Assembly: GCA_036172665.1 (NCBI GenBank)
Contig: CM069869.1
Coordinates: 6,634,001 to 6,698,000, forward strand
Source of the DNA: Prosopocoilus inquinatus
Lineage: Eukaryota > Arthropoda > Insecta > Coleoptera > Lucanidae
Length of the DNA stretch: 64,000 nucleotides
Direction: 5' to 3'
The notes below the pieces were generated by a model, which was not told the origin of the DNA, did not search any database, and saw only the letters and a list, made by a program, of their open reading frames with translations. Below, one piece after another: positions 1 to 13,700 of the stretch. Positions within the stretch are counted from its first letter, which is position 1. Each line of letters starts with the position of its first letter. Both the position numbers and the translations under genes were made by a program.

Positions 1-1076
1 TGTTCAAACTGTCCACCGTTGGCCATTTGACATTGGCCAAGACGGACGTACACAGTTTCTACGGAACGTCGTATTGTCTCTGGGTCAATATTGCGAATTT
101 CCTCGTAAATGCGAGTTTTCAGATCATCCAAATCATGTGGCTTATTTGTGTACACCTTTGATTTCACATGACCCCATAGAAAAAAATCAAGTGGGGTGAG
201 ATCTGGCGAGCGGACAGGCCAGTCAATTGTTCCCCTTCGTCCTATCCATCTCCCTGGGAAAATTTCGTCAAGATACCTGCGAACATGCTGGCCAAAATGT
301 GGAGGTGCTCCATCTTGTTAGAACCAGATTCTGGGATGAGGCGCATCAGGATTGGCTTCGTCCGGAAACAGTATTACCAATGATGGCACGAGGTCAAATC
401 TTAGAAAATCTAAATATCTTTCAGCGTTTAAATTTCCCTCGAGAAAGACAGGTCCCACAATGCGATCTCCTATTATTCCCGCCCACACATTAACTTTCTG
501 TTGGGTTTGGGTGTGACCCTCCCGAACCCATCGAGGATTTTCGCCCGACCAATATCTACAATTATGGCAATTCACCTGACCGTTTATTTTAAAAGTTGCT
601 TCGTCGTTAAAAAGCACATTACTGAGAAATTCGGGATTCTCATCGCGTCGTAGCATCAATTGTTCACAGAACTCGTTTCGACGGTCGAAGTCATCTTCAT
701 TCAGTTCCTGAACGAGATGGACTTTATATGGATGAAGTTTTTCCTTCTTCAAGTACTCTGCGACTGTGGAAAAGTCGACTGCATTATCTCTGGCAATGTT
801 CCTTGTTGAAGTGTGGGGGTTGTTTTGAACTTCCAAGAGAATGTTCAGCCTAGTACCTTCTTCAGTTCTTGGACGACCTTGTTTGGGTCTGTCTTTCACA
901 CTGCCAGTTTCTGCGAATTTTGCCACAATTTTGCTCAACGTTGATCGCGAAATCGGTGTTCGGTTTGCATTTTCTGCATTGAACAATTGACAGGCTTCTT
1001 CATGGTTACGTATTTTATCACCAAAGCCAACCATAATAAGAATTTGAATTCTGTCTTGTTCGCTCAAATAAGCCAT
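1..1076 (-). pseudogene. Mariner-superfamily transposase with one internal stop
   Basis: Minus-strand frame starting at ATG 1076 (MAYLSEQDRIQ). An N-terminal helix-turn-helix region (about residues 1-110, with GRPRT near residue 77) is followed by a DDE-type catalytic core. The three acidic motifs are visible: NDEATF, QDGAPPH and SPDLTPLDFFLWG. About 36 residues separate the second and third aspartates, so this is a DD36D-like arrangement rather than the DD34D of classic mariner. The frame is interrupted once, at 318-320, where TAA replaces what is probably CAA in the WFQQDGAPPH motif. It then stays open in the same frame to the window edge. One C-to-T change therefore explains the break. The exact subfamily is not assigned; the N-terminus recalls the insect HTH domain annotated as DUF4817. 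Confidence 0.88.
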
Positions 1077-1714
1077 TTTCGTGATTCACTTTCAACACTA
1101 CCAAATTTCCGTTCTAGTCAAAACGAATACTCAGGTGCAGTACTTGATATACGGTTATAAGCTAATTGACAGTACTTTGACCTTACTTTCGTCTACGCCA
1201 TAGTTACTTGCGTTTTTCAATTGTAAAAAACATCATCAACCGGAAATTTAAAAAATCATTCGGTTCTAGGAACAAACGGTAAGGCGTGCATAGGGTTTTT
1301 TTTTGTTTCCCTTATGTCGACTGGTCGATGTCTCGATTGAAGACAATCCGAGGTACACCTCAGACGTATCTAATTTGTTGATAATTTTTGATTAGTTTAT
1401 CATAGGAATAAAATTTTAATTTTTTTAAATTCGAAAGTGTTGTTCTCCAAAAAATTGTTATGTAAGATACCAAACTTTTTATACCGTTGTATGCACAATG
1501 GAATACTTAACGACAAGGGATAATAAAAGTCGGATGTTACCATTTGAAAAAACTGATGACGTCACACCTGGGTGCAATCAGATGGCCACAGAATAAAATT
1601 CACTATGTCATAAAGTGCATGGGACAAAACTAAAATCGACCTGTGTCAGGATTTTTTCATCAAACCCAAGATAACAGAAATATGAATTTTGTTCCATACT
1701 TTATCCACACCCTG
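1..1714 (-). mobile_element. Tc1/mariner-superfamily transposon, copy 1, cut by window edge
   Basis: The plus strand ends CACCCTG at 1714, followed by TA, so on the minus strand the element starts TA|CAGGGTGTGGATAAAG. This resembles the start of a second copy at 37229 (CAGGGTTGGTATAAAG). TA flanks and CAGGG termini fit the IS630-Tc1-mariner superfamily. The terminal region (roughly 1430-1714) precedes a transposase reading frame starting at 1076. The other end lies beyond position 1. The element is non-autonomous now because its transposase has an internal stop. Confidence 0.8.
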
Positions 1715-3953
1715 TATATGCAATCTTCCATGAAAATCGTGTTTCGTTAAAATAACAGATGAACGTAGAAAAGTTGCAGTGGGATCTCATACTATCTATT
1801 CCAAATCCAAAATTATGATGACACACCAACTGATATATTCGTTTACGTGTTCTCTAGTATCCACTTCATGACGAATTTGTTGATGAATTAAAATAAAACA
1901 GGGACGTGTTCAGGAATAACGCTCGGACTAAAACGAGCGCTCTCTGGTTAAGTGATTTTGTGCATTTTGTCTTGCATTTTAAACGCCCAAAGTGCTCTCA
2001 CGTCCCTGGAGTAGAACTCATTAAATAATCAATCAATTAATTAGAGTGAGAGCGAATACTCTTGATTAGAGTCCGACCGAAAATTCGGTTCCGGCTGGTT
2101 TTGGCCATAAATACGTGATCAGACAAAATTTCGTTTTCGGCCAAAAAAGAGCCGAACTTTCGGTTGTGCTGAAAAATTAAAATTTATGTTTACCTATTTA
2201 CATCATCCTTTTAATAACACTCTTAAATTGAAAAAAAAAACAGCTTACTGTGTTGCTGAATTTTATCACGTGATCGTTAACACCTTACTGTTTGCTAATC
2301 TAGCATGGTCTGCGGCATATATCATCAGGAATTTATTTAAAAAAGCAAAGGACGTGATTTATTTTTCGTTTTGCCAACGGAGTATGCAACGTTGTTTTCA
2401 CTTTTATTTCAACAACCTTGCAATGGCAAAATTTATCGGCCGAACGCTGCCACTGTGCGGGCAGACAGTAAAGTAGCATTTACAACGGTCGCAAACCACA
2501 AATTTATTTGATAATAAAGTCGCATTTCTGACTTACGTAAACAAGACCGTAAAACAAAAAAAAAATTGGTTTTCGCTGGTTCGTGCTACTATCAAAAAAA
2601 AAAAACTTGCAAAATACGGCACGTAGCTTTTCAGGCGAGAAGAATAAATTTATACACGTTCGTTTGCTTTAACCAGTAGGTTGGGAAATAATTCTTAGCA
2701 AATTTAATAATTGCACAAAGGCGTTCTGTTTATTTCACAGTTTGACGGATTCACAACTTTGCTTACAATTATAATCCGCAGAGAAAATCTCAAACGGTTG
2801 ATATTACATCACTCGTAAAATCGAATGAAATAGGAGTACAATAAATTTCCTTGAAATATTTTTGATTAATGAAACTCGACAAAATATCGTTACTCGTGCT
2901 CCGAGATTTTTGCGTGCACGTTATTATCTCTGAAATGGTCATTAACTTCGCAATGTCCGGACAAAAACTTCATCAGCAACGCGCTTTGTATTAGAAAGTC
3001 GGAGATTTTTGTGCGGTTGAAACTTTTGGCATTAACATGCATAAAAGGTTTTTTTTTCTCTCTGCGCGATCCATAACGTAAAAGTTTCTATTTACAGAAG
3101 CCAATAACTCCCCCCCCGAACTGGGCAAAGAAACCGCCGGTCGCTTAAAAATATTCGAAAAATATGAGACGCTGAAAACTATTGTTATGCAGTCGGTTCA
3201 CTTTCATTTTCTTTTGCAGTTCTAATTACTTCCGATTGCTCCTTTTTTCATGAATATAACAATCGATATAAATGTCTCCTAATTACATTAACAATGTTGC
3301 AAGAATTGTTTCGAATGTTGCGTAAGCGTTCTTATCGCGCCCCGATGAACATTTCATTTAACTATTTTTTGGTGTCAGGTTTTTTACTCACAGAAATTAA
3401 GAGTTTCAAAACAGGATGGTCCGAAAGAAGAAAGGAATTAAGTACAGGAAAAGCAACTAAAAATACTAGAACGTAGACTTTGAAAGGAAAATAAATAAAG
3501 TGAGCAAAGGAAACGCAACATTACAGGATTCCCGCTTTTTCATCATCGACATTCTCCCCACTTATCCCCCCCCCAAAAAAAAAAAACATTCACACTTGAC
3601 TGCGATTATGCAACATTCCTAACGTTTACATATTTAAACATGTTTCTTTTTCATAATTTTAGAACAAAAGTAATGAATGTACAAAAGTTGGTCATTTATT
3701 AATTTTTTTTATTTTAAAATGTATCACGCAGAGAATTGTTGAATTACCTTAAAAAATTATAAGCAATCAATTTTTTTAATAACATGCCTGTTCCTTAAAT
3801 AATAATAATAATAAATTACATTTGAGATTTTACAGAAAACAAAAAGTCTTGCTATAGGCAACCAAATCAGCACGGTCGTTTGTATTGTTGTCTATGTTGA
3901 AGACCCACTGAAATATTTTTTTGTTGAAAGTGCGATTAACTTTTTTCACAATT
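1715..3953. other. Intergenic, AT-rich, no recognisable gene
   Basis: No conserved protein was recognised on either strand. Open frames near 2186-2476 and 3294-3476 show no family features. The stretch holds a small palindromic repeat (1900-2010), a patch rich in CCGAAA/TTCGGT motifs (about 2068-2165) that looks like a transposon terminus, and several A or C homopolymer runs. Confidence 0.6.
1900..2010. repeat. Small palindromic MITE-like element
   Basis: CAGGGACGTG at the left end is mirrored by CACGTCCCTG at the right end, about 110 bp apart, with internal complementary GCTC and GAGC tracts. No clear target duplication is visible. The motif CTCGTTCAGGAA near 15710 resembles the left part and may be a relic of the same family. 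Confidence 0.55.
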
Positions 3954-5496
3954 CAGTGGCGTAGCTATACGTGTGGCACGGATAACAAAGCAACCCGGCG
4001 ACTCTTCGAATCCTAAAATATAAATCAAAATTTATATTAGCAAGCAAATGTATAGAGTTTCATATTCTCTTGACCGCCGAAAAGATTCATAAGCGCGGAA
4101 AATTGAAAACTTCTCCGTCAAAAATTTATGATAGTGACAATTGTATAGTTTCAAATACAGAATATATTCGTGTACGTCGGAATAAGCAAAAAAAAGAAAG
4201 AAAATGAAAACAGAAAAAGATATTTACTGAATTGTTTTTAAATTAAAAAGAAAAGATATTTACTGAATTATCTTTAAGTTAAAAACAAAAAATTTGAAAA
4301 ACGTTAAATTAGGAAAAACAACTGAAAACAACTTCGAAAGAATAAAATTTTAAGCGCAAAGCGAAAGAGCCTACGACAATTTTTTGGCACCATCTGTTAG
4401 ACTGAATCGTGACGATGTCTTCTTTATTTGTGGGAGGAGGGAGTTTTGAAGCAAGTGGAAGACGCCAAGAAAATTCAAGAAATAATGTCACGAAAACGAA
4501 TAAATAAATTTGGACAGAAATAAGTAGAACAGAACAAGTTTAAAAATAATTGCGCTCTGAGAAATTGTAATCGCAATTAATTTACTTCTCTCTAATTTCC
4601 GACGAAGTTTCTAAGCAGCTTAAAACTACGTTTCTTCTTCGAGAAAGCGTTTTGAGAAGCGTACGTTCGCTTAGCGCTAGCTTTCTGGAGCTTTTCCAAT
4701 AAACATTTATGGCGACATCTGTTACCAAGAGCCGAGAACTTTGCCCCTTTCATATGTGCGGAAACAATTGAAAAACGCAAAGAAGACTCAAGAAGCAAAG
4801 TTATGAAAGACAATTTCAAATAAATAAAAGTTGAACAGAAGTGGCACGTTGGCAGGTTGCCTCGTTCACATTTAATATGCAGTTTGAAATTTCCTACCCG
4901 AAAAAGTAACTCGTGACGTCACACAAAACTTCTGTCCGTCACAGTGAAGTAAATAGAGTGAGTTTTAATCTGCTTCCTAAAGCTTCATCTAATTCACTAA
5001 AAACTGAATCAATTTTATGGTACTATTGATCGAATAACGCAAAAATCTAGTTAATGTGCCCAATGGACTTTATCACGTGACGTGACGCAACGAGATACGC
5101 ACCCTCTGTCCCTTCGCTGATCAAGACAACCTTCTAATACACAGTCCAGCAACCTTGGTTTCAAACATAAGCAGCGTCATCTGTTAATCTGCAGTCGCAA
5201 TTAATTTCGTTCCCTTTAACTTCCGAGAACCAGTTTCAAAACAAATTTCTTCCAGTTGTTCGAAAAACCTTTGAGACACGCCCCGCTTAGGGCTATTTTC
5301 GGGAGCATTCCTAACCTAAAGTTTTGACAACTCTTGATACTTTTCAGAAATAAGATGACCTACAAGCAGCTAAAGAAATTAACATCTAAATTTTGTCCTT
5401 GAACGTTCAACAATCAACACAGTCGAACAATAAATAATAGAAAGGCGCTCGTAAAAATTTTGCAACCCGGTGGCTTGACTTATAGTTACGCCACTG
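3954..5496. mobile_element. CAGTGGCGTAGC-ended element, copy 1 (hAT-like)
   Basis: Starts CAGTGGCGTAGCTATACG and ends ATAGTTACGCCACTG, a short terminal inverted repeat. The flanks TCACAATT (left) and TTATAATT (right) match at 6 of 8 positions with only transitions between them, consistent with a decayed 8-bp duplication of hAT type. The interior carries degenerate direct repeats containing variants of GGCGCCATCTGTTA. A separate repeat of about 310 bp sits at 4848-5160. No transposase is recognisable. Confidence 0.65.
4848..5160. repeat. 310-bp dispersed repeat, copy A
   Basis: Begins GGCAGGTTGCCTCGTTC and ends near CACAGTCCAGCAACCTTGG. It is closely similar, in the same orientation, to 15770-16080. 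It lies inside the CAGTGGCGTAGC-ended element here but just outside the related element in the second locus, so it is an independently moving or rearranged unit. No coding capacity was recognised. Confidence 0.7.
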
Positions 5497-5842
5497 TTAT
5501 AATTCACTTATATTTAAACAATTCTAATGTTTTTTTTTTAATGTTTAAAACAATTCTCCACTTTCCTCTAATTTTAGGTAACAAATTTGTGTTCAAATTT
5601 CCAATTCTTCAATTAATTACACTGACTTTAGCATTGAAACAGCAAATTCAAGATATGAAAAGAATAAGTGATTGATTTAGATCTTCAAGAGAAAAACCTT
5701 CCCAAGGACAATACAAGATATAAGGTCTATTTGTTATCCTGCACTAGTGCACACTCAAACTATCTTCATTTCGTATTAATGCATGAGATTAGAACAAGAC
5801 ACAAATACTTTGAGTGTAACAAACAGACTTATAATTGGGAGT

Positions 5843-7551
5843 CAGTGGCGTAGTTATAAATGTTGCAGGGATTGCGAAGCCTATTCGAAGTCTAAGTAAA
5901 AACATCTGTCTGTATTTCTAAAGATTCATAAACGCGAAAAAGTAAAAGCTTTGTTATATTTCAGATATACAGAATAGTCTGTAATAAGTGAAAGAAAAAG
6001 AAAATTAAAAAAGAAAGAAGAAAAACTAAGATGTCTAATTTTTGGAGACCGGAAAACAATTTCAAAACAGCTAAAAACTCCCTAAAAACTACTTTTTAAG
6101 CGTCAATTTCGAATGAACGACGTTTGTAGCTCCCTCTGTTGATCCGAGCAGAAATAGATTTCAAACCAACTGATAAACGGTAGGAACGTTCAAGGGCAAT
6201 GTCGTGATAAGAATTTTTTGCTTAAAAAGTGCACATGTGGCGCCATCTGTTACCTTGAGCAATAATATTGTACTCTTGATCACGGCCAACTAAAATGATA
6301 TGTCATATACGGCAGTACGGCCAACTGAATTGATATGTCACGTACGGCAGTACGGCCAACTGAATTGATATGTCATATACGGCCAGTCCAAAAAGCATTA
6401 AAAAATGTTTTTGGAAGAAATGAAAAGCGTGTTGCAAGTGGCTCCCTCAAATTTAAAACTAATGGCAACATCATTAAGAGTTTCGAAATTTTTGGTTATG
6501 TGTAATGTCAGTTCGTCTTGAAATTTAAATTGTCAAAATGAGCGTCGGTATCGTAACCACGGTAACGTCTATTTAATGAGTGTTAGAGGGCGCAAGTTGA
6601 CACGTTCCACGGCTTGCTTTACTGGAACACATTTTTAGGCGAATTCAAATTCAGTTGGCCGGAAAATGACTGAGAAACCTAAGAACATTCATTCGTATCC
6701 TTGAAACGACCGAATAAAACAACATTTGTGGCGCCATCTGTTACCACGAGTCGTAACTTCGTTCCCTTTATTTGTGGGGGATGAAACTTGAAAGCAATGA
6801 TAAACACTATTTTTTTTTTTAATTACACAAAAAACAATTTCGAATAAACCGAAAAGAAATTGCGACGTAAGTAGCGCCATCTGTTAATCTGTAGCCGCAT
6901 TCAATTTTGTATCCTCTAATTCCGACAGTTACAAAACAGCTGAAAGGAAATTTCAAAACGTTCAAGAACATTGTTCATAAAACAACTCTGAATTAAACAA
7001 AAACCTTTATGGCGACATCTGTTATCCTGAGTCACAACTTTGCCATCTTTATTTGTGGCGAAACAATTTCAAGGCTTGAGAAAATCGCTAACAAAATTTA
7101 ATTTAATTTAATGTTACAAAAAAAAACAATTTCGAATAAAGTTTGGACAGAAATGGTTAAGAAGTTTCAAAAAAAATTTAAACATAAGCAACACCATCTA
7201 TTAATTTATAACCCTAATTAATTTTGTTCCCTTTAAATTCTGGAAGACAATTTCAAAACAGTTGAAAACAAATTTCTTCGATGAAACTGTTGGAGAAATA
7301 TTTTAAGTGTACTCTGCTTTTTCGGAAGCTTTTCTAACCTAAAATTTTTACAGCTCTTGCATCTTTTTTAAAAATAAGTTAATCCAAAAGCAATTAAGCA
7401 GTCTTGATTTGTTTGACATTGAAAGTAATCGACTAAGGATTTTGCTTTTTTTTTGTTTTACTTTCTTAACAATAAATATTGTAAATAATAAAAGGCGTCG
7501 GTAAAATTTTTATAATCCGTCGACTTGACTTACTAATTAGTTACGCCACTA
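5843..7551. mobile_element. CAGTGGCGTAGT-ended element, copy 2
   Basis: Starts CAGTGGCGTAGTTATAAATG and ends TTAGTTACGCCACTA. Flanks TTGGGAGT and TCAGAAGT differ only by transitions, compatible with an old 8-bp duplication. The interior holds several degenerate repeats with the GCGCCATCTGTTA core (near 6240, 6729, 6872, 7013, 7190), alternating CTGTTAC and CTGTTAATCTG types. A further insertion lies at about 6283-6662, bounded by CGGCCAACT and its complement AGTTGGCCG, and contains three tandem copies of a repeat of about 45 bp. Confidence 0.65.
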
Positions 7552-7667
7552 TCAGAAGTGTAAATTAAATTAAAATTTTATATCTGAAATTTTTTAAATA
7601 ATGAAAGAAAAAACGAACGTTTTTTTTAAGGTTCAAAAACAAATATGTAACCGCAGTTATTAATTTC

Positions 7668-7673
7668 TTTATT
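7668..7673 (-). terminator. CCT4: CCT4 polyadenylation signal
   Basis: AATAAA on the minus strand about 95 nt after the CCT4 stop codon, preceded by CTAAT and followed by AT-rich sequence. Confidence 0.6.
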
Positions 7674-7767
7674 ATTAGAACATGAGAAACTACAAATGTG
7701 AAATGTTAATACATTAATGAGTGTTATAAATACATTTCGAATGGCTTTGTTTGGATTTGAATCCAAA

Positions 7768-10700
7768 CTAGTTCATTGTGTTAACCTGAAACAAAATTAA
7801 ATATTAGCACGTAAAGTTTATAAATAGTTAAAATTATACAGTAATTTTCTGATAATATTTACTATGCACTTCAACATAACGAAAATGATTTATCAAATAA
7901 TATGTTTACTGTATGTAAATATTTAAACCTGTAATATTTACATCACCATAAATGGCAACGATTGAACTTATATGTAAAAAATTTAATAGTTTTCGAGAAA
8001 AATGCATTGGCAGATTTTCACCAAACCGTTTGAGAACTGCTGGCATAGCTTACGACTGGATGGTGGCCTAACTCTCGCCTGTGCGGCCGCCTATTGAATG
8101 ACGACGCGAGGATAGGTCAGTGTTTAACTTGACCTTATGCATGAACGATGTCGTAAATCGTCCGGTGAATCAAAACATTTGAAACGCGTTCACAAAGTGC
8201 CTGGATTTAATAAAATAAATAAATGTAACTTCACTCCATGTAATTACAGTTTTAAGTATTTTCAAAGAAAAAATTAGTGCAATACAAGAAGCTGCGAATA
8301 TCGCATTTGGTTCGCTGTTGCCGAACAAGTTAAATGCGAGGTACAAATAAATTGTAATTTCACGTTCCATATGAATTTTAATAGACTTATCAAAAATTGA
8401 CACTTACTTTTTTTCCATGAACCGTAAGTAGTAGTATTTTCATAGCTGGCAACGAGATTAGCAAAAGTTGATATACGTGAAAGGGAGAAGGAAAAACATT
8501 TTTAACGCGCTCGCCTAATTGGTGCATAAACTTTCGGATTTCTTCATCGACAGTTGATATCGTAAAACAAATAAATGTAACATTACTTCGCTCAGTGAAT
8601 TAAAATTTTAAATAAAATAATTAATAAATATATCAGTAATTATCATTACGAAACGCTGCGTTGATTGATGGGGTGCGGTATTGGCGGTCGTGTTCATACT
8701 GATTACAAGAGGAAGGTGTCATTGACCTTGCTAAATATTTCTCTCTCGCACATTTCAGCAGTTCCAAACAAGTGATACCTCCGATATTGTTTGGATATAA
8801 TACGGTAGCCACCAAAAAATACTCACAGATGGTAGCATTTTATATACTTAGAGTGAAGTTTTTCTTTTTATTTGCACACCCTGTATTACACTAGGATGTA
8901 TATTTAATTATTTACTAACATCACACGTCTAGGCATACGTGTTATTAACTTCAAGAAAAGTTACTGTCACTTAATTTAATTGAGTTTTTTTGCTTTTTTT
9001 ATTTTGTAAAAATACTACTTACTATGTCATCAATTTTCAGTATAGACCTAACAGTTTCAGTTGCCAAAGTAATAGCGCTCACAGAAACCAGTAAAGGCTG
9101 GACCACGTTTTCCTCTAAGATATCAGAGATGGTTCCCTTTCGAACGTTAATTCCCGCTGAAATCTCACCATTCGCATGCCTGTTTCGCAACTCTGTCACC
9201 GTCTGTAAACAAACAATTATTATCTCGGTTTGTTTATATTCAAAAATCGGAGAAGGAGATTTACTTGTATAGGATTCAGTCCGGCGTTCTCAGCTAGTGT
9301 GAAGGGGACAACCTCCAAAGAATTTGCGTACGCCCTCAAACAAATGGCGTCCAGGCCTTCGCTCTTGTCCGCCAGGGCTGCTAGTTTTAAGGCGAGCTCT
9401 ATTTCAGGTGCGCCGCCCCCTGCAATAATCGCCTTCTTTCGTACAAGACAACGCACGACGCAAAGGGCGTCGTGTATAGAACGATCTGCTTCTTCCAGGA
9501 CCAACTTGTTCGAACCACGCACCAACAGCGTAACTGTTTTACCAGCATTCTGTGCACCTACGAACATTATAATATTAAACGTGTAAATACAGGGTGGGCC
9601 AATAATGCGTATTCGGTAGATACCGCCTATATTAATGCAGATTTTTAAAATCTGTTTTCGCTATTACTTACCTATGGTATAGATGCATGATTTAAAAATA
9701 GTTACAATTATACAGAGTGTTCCGTGTGGCTGTGCCAGACCAAAGTTGTATTCGTCTTTAAGAGTACATAAATTTATTATAAGGATATTATGTACCTAAA
9801 CCTAATAGTTTTTGAAATATTGACATTTAAATGTAAAGAAATGGTACTATTTGATGTTTTACTGATTAGACGTTTATTAAAATTCGGCATTTAAACTTTA
9901 CAATAACATTACATAACCTCTATGCAACAGAAAACAATTTCCATCTCGAACACATTCCTATTATTTTACACAGGGTGATTCATAACTCCGATGTTTATTT
10001 TACTCGGTTAGTTTAAATGGACCATCCTATATTTTAGGACTGAATTTAATAGGTCTTTGATTAACCTTTACAATGATATAAGGTTCAGTACGTTTACACA
10101 AGAAGCCTACACACAGTAAGACGTCAAATTTGTAAATTCATGAAACAGCATTTATTCCATCTTCTAATGAAATATTTTGCCTATAATATCGTTGATTTTA
10201 TTTAGAAAATTTGTATTGAGTCTTTTCTAGTTTCTAGTCTGTTAGAAATACCACTCATTTGATTTATGACAACACAGACAATATGCATATTTAATTTTTA
10301 TTTTACCAACATTGCCTGATTATTTTAAGGAAGATTAAGTAACGCTAAAGAATGCAACAAACGACAATAACAATACTTTACCATAGTATTACTTATTATT
10401 ATATTAAGTGAAAATGACGCTGTGGAAATCGCACAAAATCTTAAAATTTCACCACCGATAGTGAAATTGATTGTGCTATTTCCATAGTGTCCGGTTTAGA
10501 GATTAAAAAAAATTTCATCGGACTTCGGTCGACTTCACTGTAATATTAAAATTAAAACTCTTTTTCATTTCAAAGCAAATTAACATATTGTCACCGTCCA
10601 AAATTCGTGGATTCATTGCTAGGCGATTTTTCATCGCCGCGTTACGGGATAGCTATTTGATTGGTTCGTTTAATTAAACAAATTACGTACTTTTAAATTG

Positions 10701-13700
10701 GGCCAATAGAATCGCGTATTTTAACGCCAACGCAAAACGCCTAGCAGTGAATCTAGCTTTAAACATAATGATTTTTTTTCTCTGTGACAAACGTGACAAA
10801 ACTTAATTAACGATTTTTTTTTAGTACGGAGACGGGAACTCCTTATGTGCGTGGACACTTAGTTTCGTGAAAAAAGGTTTATAATTAAAATATTTACGTA
10901 AAAATTAAAATTGGGTAATTTTTAGTTAGATAAAAATTTAAAATAAGTTCATTTACGTGTTCCTGTGATTAATTTATTTCGAAAATAGCAAAAAATAACA
11001 ATAAACATATAGATTAACTTAAACTTTCAATTATTTTTGCATGTGCTGGTTTGAAATTTTTTCAACAAAATGCCTGAAACCAGCTGAAAATTACCCAATA
11101 TAAATTCTTTTATTTACAAACAAGAAACTTAGTATCAACCGAATTAAGGGATCCCTGAATATGGTGGTGTACTTAGATTTTGAGTGAAAAAAAACATACT
11201 CAATTTTTCAAATTTATTGTAAGAAACTTTCATCGGAGTGGAGTTCCTGAATTTTTTTTTTTTAATTCTATTTGAATTGAATAATAAACATATTGTTTAC
11301 AAAGGTGTTTCCACTTTAAATGGGTCACACGGTATGTCCGAATTCATTTATTCAAGGAAACAGAAGATTCTACAACTTGATTCTAATTATTTTATGTTTC
11401 AAAACCACTTAAATATTTACATAAATTGCTCAAATTTCACAATCATGTAAATACATAATCATAATAAATGCTCAAAATGTCCTCCTCCCGTTTTAATGCG
11501 TGCTTCACAACGCCGAAATAAAAGCTTTTCACTTAAATGCAAAAATTTTGGTTGATTTCTGATTGAGTAGTAGCATTTTGTTTAAAAAAAATTGGACATG
11601 ATTTCTTTCTTAAAATTACATGAGCTTTCATATGGCAAAACTTGTCGGCGAACTTAATAAATCACCCTGTATTATAAATTAGAAGTACTACATACCTGTA
11701 ATTTTGACCATTTTATTACCACCAACACCAACTTCCTCCACAAGTTCGGCAGTAGACAGATTTTCCGCGGTGAAGTGATCCAACGAGGCTATTGGGCGAC
11801 AGCCAAGCGATTTACAAACAAATTCTATATCTTCTCGTTCTATATCTTTCACGACCATGACTTTAATTTTGTCCAGGAAGTGCAAGGCCAGATCTGAGAC
11901 CGCATCACGCAAAATTGATTTTTGTACCTGTAAGTTTTTGTTTCTTCCTGTATTTAACTCAACAAGTAGGTTAGTTCAATCTTTCCTTTAACATCAACAG
12001 CTAGCAAAAATGTAAAGGGAATTTAATAGCATTTTCCAATTGCTGCACTAGTGCAGAACAAGTGTATTTTCATCTCATTTTAACTTCACGTAATAATAAG
12101 AGATTGTGCACCAGTCCAGCCATTAAAAAACACTACTTCAGTGAAGTTGGCACCTCATTATTCAAAAAAGTGAATTTTTATAGGAGTTCTGATAGCACCC
12201 CAAAGAGTTCTGGAGTTCTATGTCAAAATTAAAAAGAGTTCTAGCGGATTAAACATAAAGAAATGACTTTTAAAATTTGGGGTGTTAAATTCACAAAACG
12301 GGTTTTGAAAATTGGCTATAAAATGTTAATTGTTGGAAATAATTAATTTCACTATTAATACTTTCTTTAGAACTATTGAGGTGCTATCCAGAACTCTAAA
12401 CAGAATCCCGAAATTTTGAAATTACTATATCCCCCTTATTCTACAAAAGATCAGAACACGAAGAAACATTTTATTTTTGGATGTAGAGACCTATAAATGC
12501 AAAATAATTATTAGTTTAAGTACCATACTACTGTTAAAAGAAAAGAACCTCAAATTAATTTTTTTTTTTTTTTCATTTTAGGCTTTGACAACACTTCAAT
12601 TGGAGAAACGAAAAATCGTTGGAATTTTATTACTTTTGATTTTAGCGCTTTGGTCTTTAAGGATAATCATGAGAACTCGTAGGGTGCTACCCAGAACTTC
12701 AAGCAAAACGAAAAAATTTTCGAGAAACATTTCCATTTTACACTTTGACAAAATTCTCGAGTGTCAAAGCGTAAAATGAAAAAAAAAATAATAATAATTT
12801 GAGGTTCTTTTCTTTTAAGAGTAGTATGGTACTTAAACTAATAATTATTTTGCATTTATAGGTCTCTACACCCAAAAATAAAATGTTTCTTCGTGTTCTG
12901 ATCTTTTGTAGAATAAGGGGGATACAGTAATTTCAAAAGTTCGATATTCTGTTTAGAGTTCTGGATAGCACCTCAATAGTTCTAAAGAATGTCTTAATGA
13001 TGAAATTAATTATTTCCAACAATTAACATTTTATAGCCAATTTTCAAATCCCGTTTTGTGAACTTACCACCCCAAATTTTAAAATCATTTTTTTATGTTT
13101 AATCTGCTAGAACTCTTTTTAATTTTGACATAGAACTCCAGAACTCTTTGGGGTGCTATCTGAACTCCTAAAAAAATCACTTTTTTTGCAAAATGAGGTG
13201 CCAACTTCACAGAGGTGAAAACACTATAAAGTTTGTTGTGATGTACATTGTATAAACTTTGATGTAAAAGAAAAGATTTAATGAACCAATAATTATAAAC
13301 ACTCACCAAGAGCACATTACAACCAGCTTTCTTCATCTGTTTCACGATGTTCAGTATGTAAGCCCTTTCTTCTTTAAGTACCCTATCCATTGCAGAATAA
13401 TCAGAGACGATGACATTGTGGTCCATGTCAGTTTTCGGAGGCGAAATGCAGAACTGTATGAGTCCGATTTTGGCTTTCTCAATTCGTTTAGGCCCACTCA
13501 CATTTGCAGCACGATGAGGAAAAACTAACCCGTCGATTAATTCGGTGTCCTCAACCGTTCCACCCAATTGTTTAATGACTTTTATGTCAGAAAGATTCAC
13601 CACCTCTTCACGACCTTAAAACCAAAAACAAACAAGCCTACAGTGTTGTTAAGTATCTAGATACAGTATCTAAATACTTTTTGAGTATCTAGATACATAT

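Noticed and set aside
6230..7200. Regularly spaced GCGCCATCTGTTA motifs suggestive of a CRISPR-like array
   Set aside because: Repeats are degenerate, spacing varies, and the host is eukaryotic; they are internal repeats of a transposon.
9024..9586. Plus-strand open frames opposite CCT4 exons 8 and 9
   Set aside because: They are antisense shadows of conserved CCT4 coding sequence and have no recognisable domains.
12585..12779. 64-codon frame in the spacer of the foldback element
   Set aside because: It has a hydrophobic core but no homology that I recognise, and the frame covers only the spacer between inverted arms.
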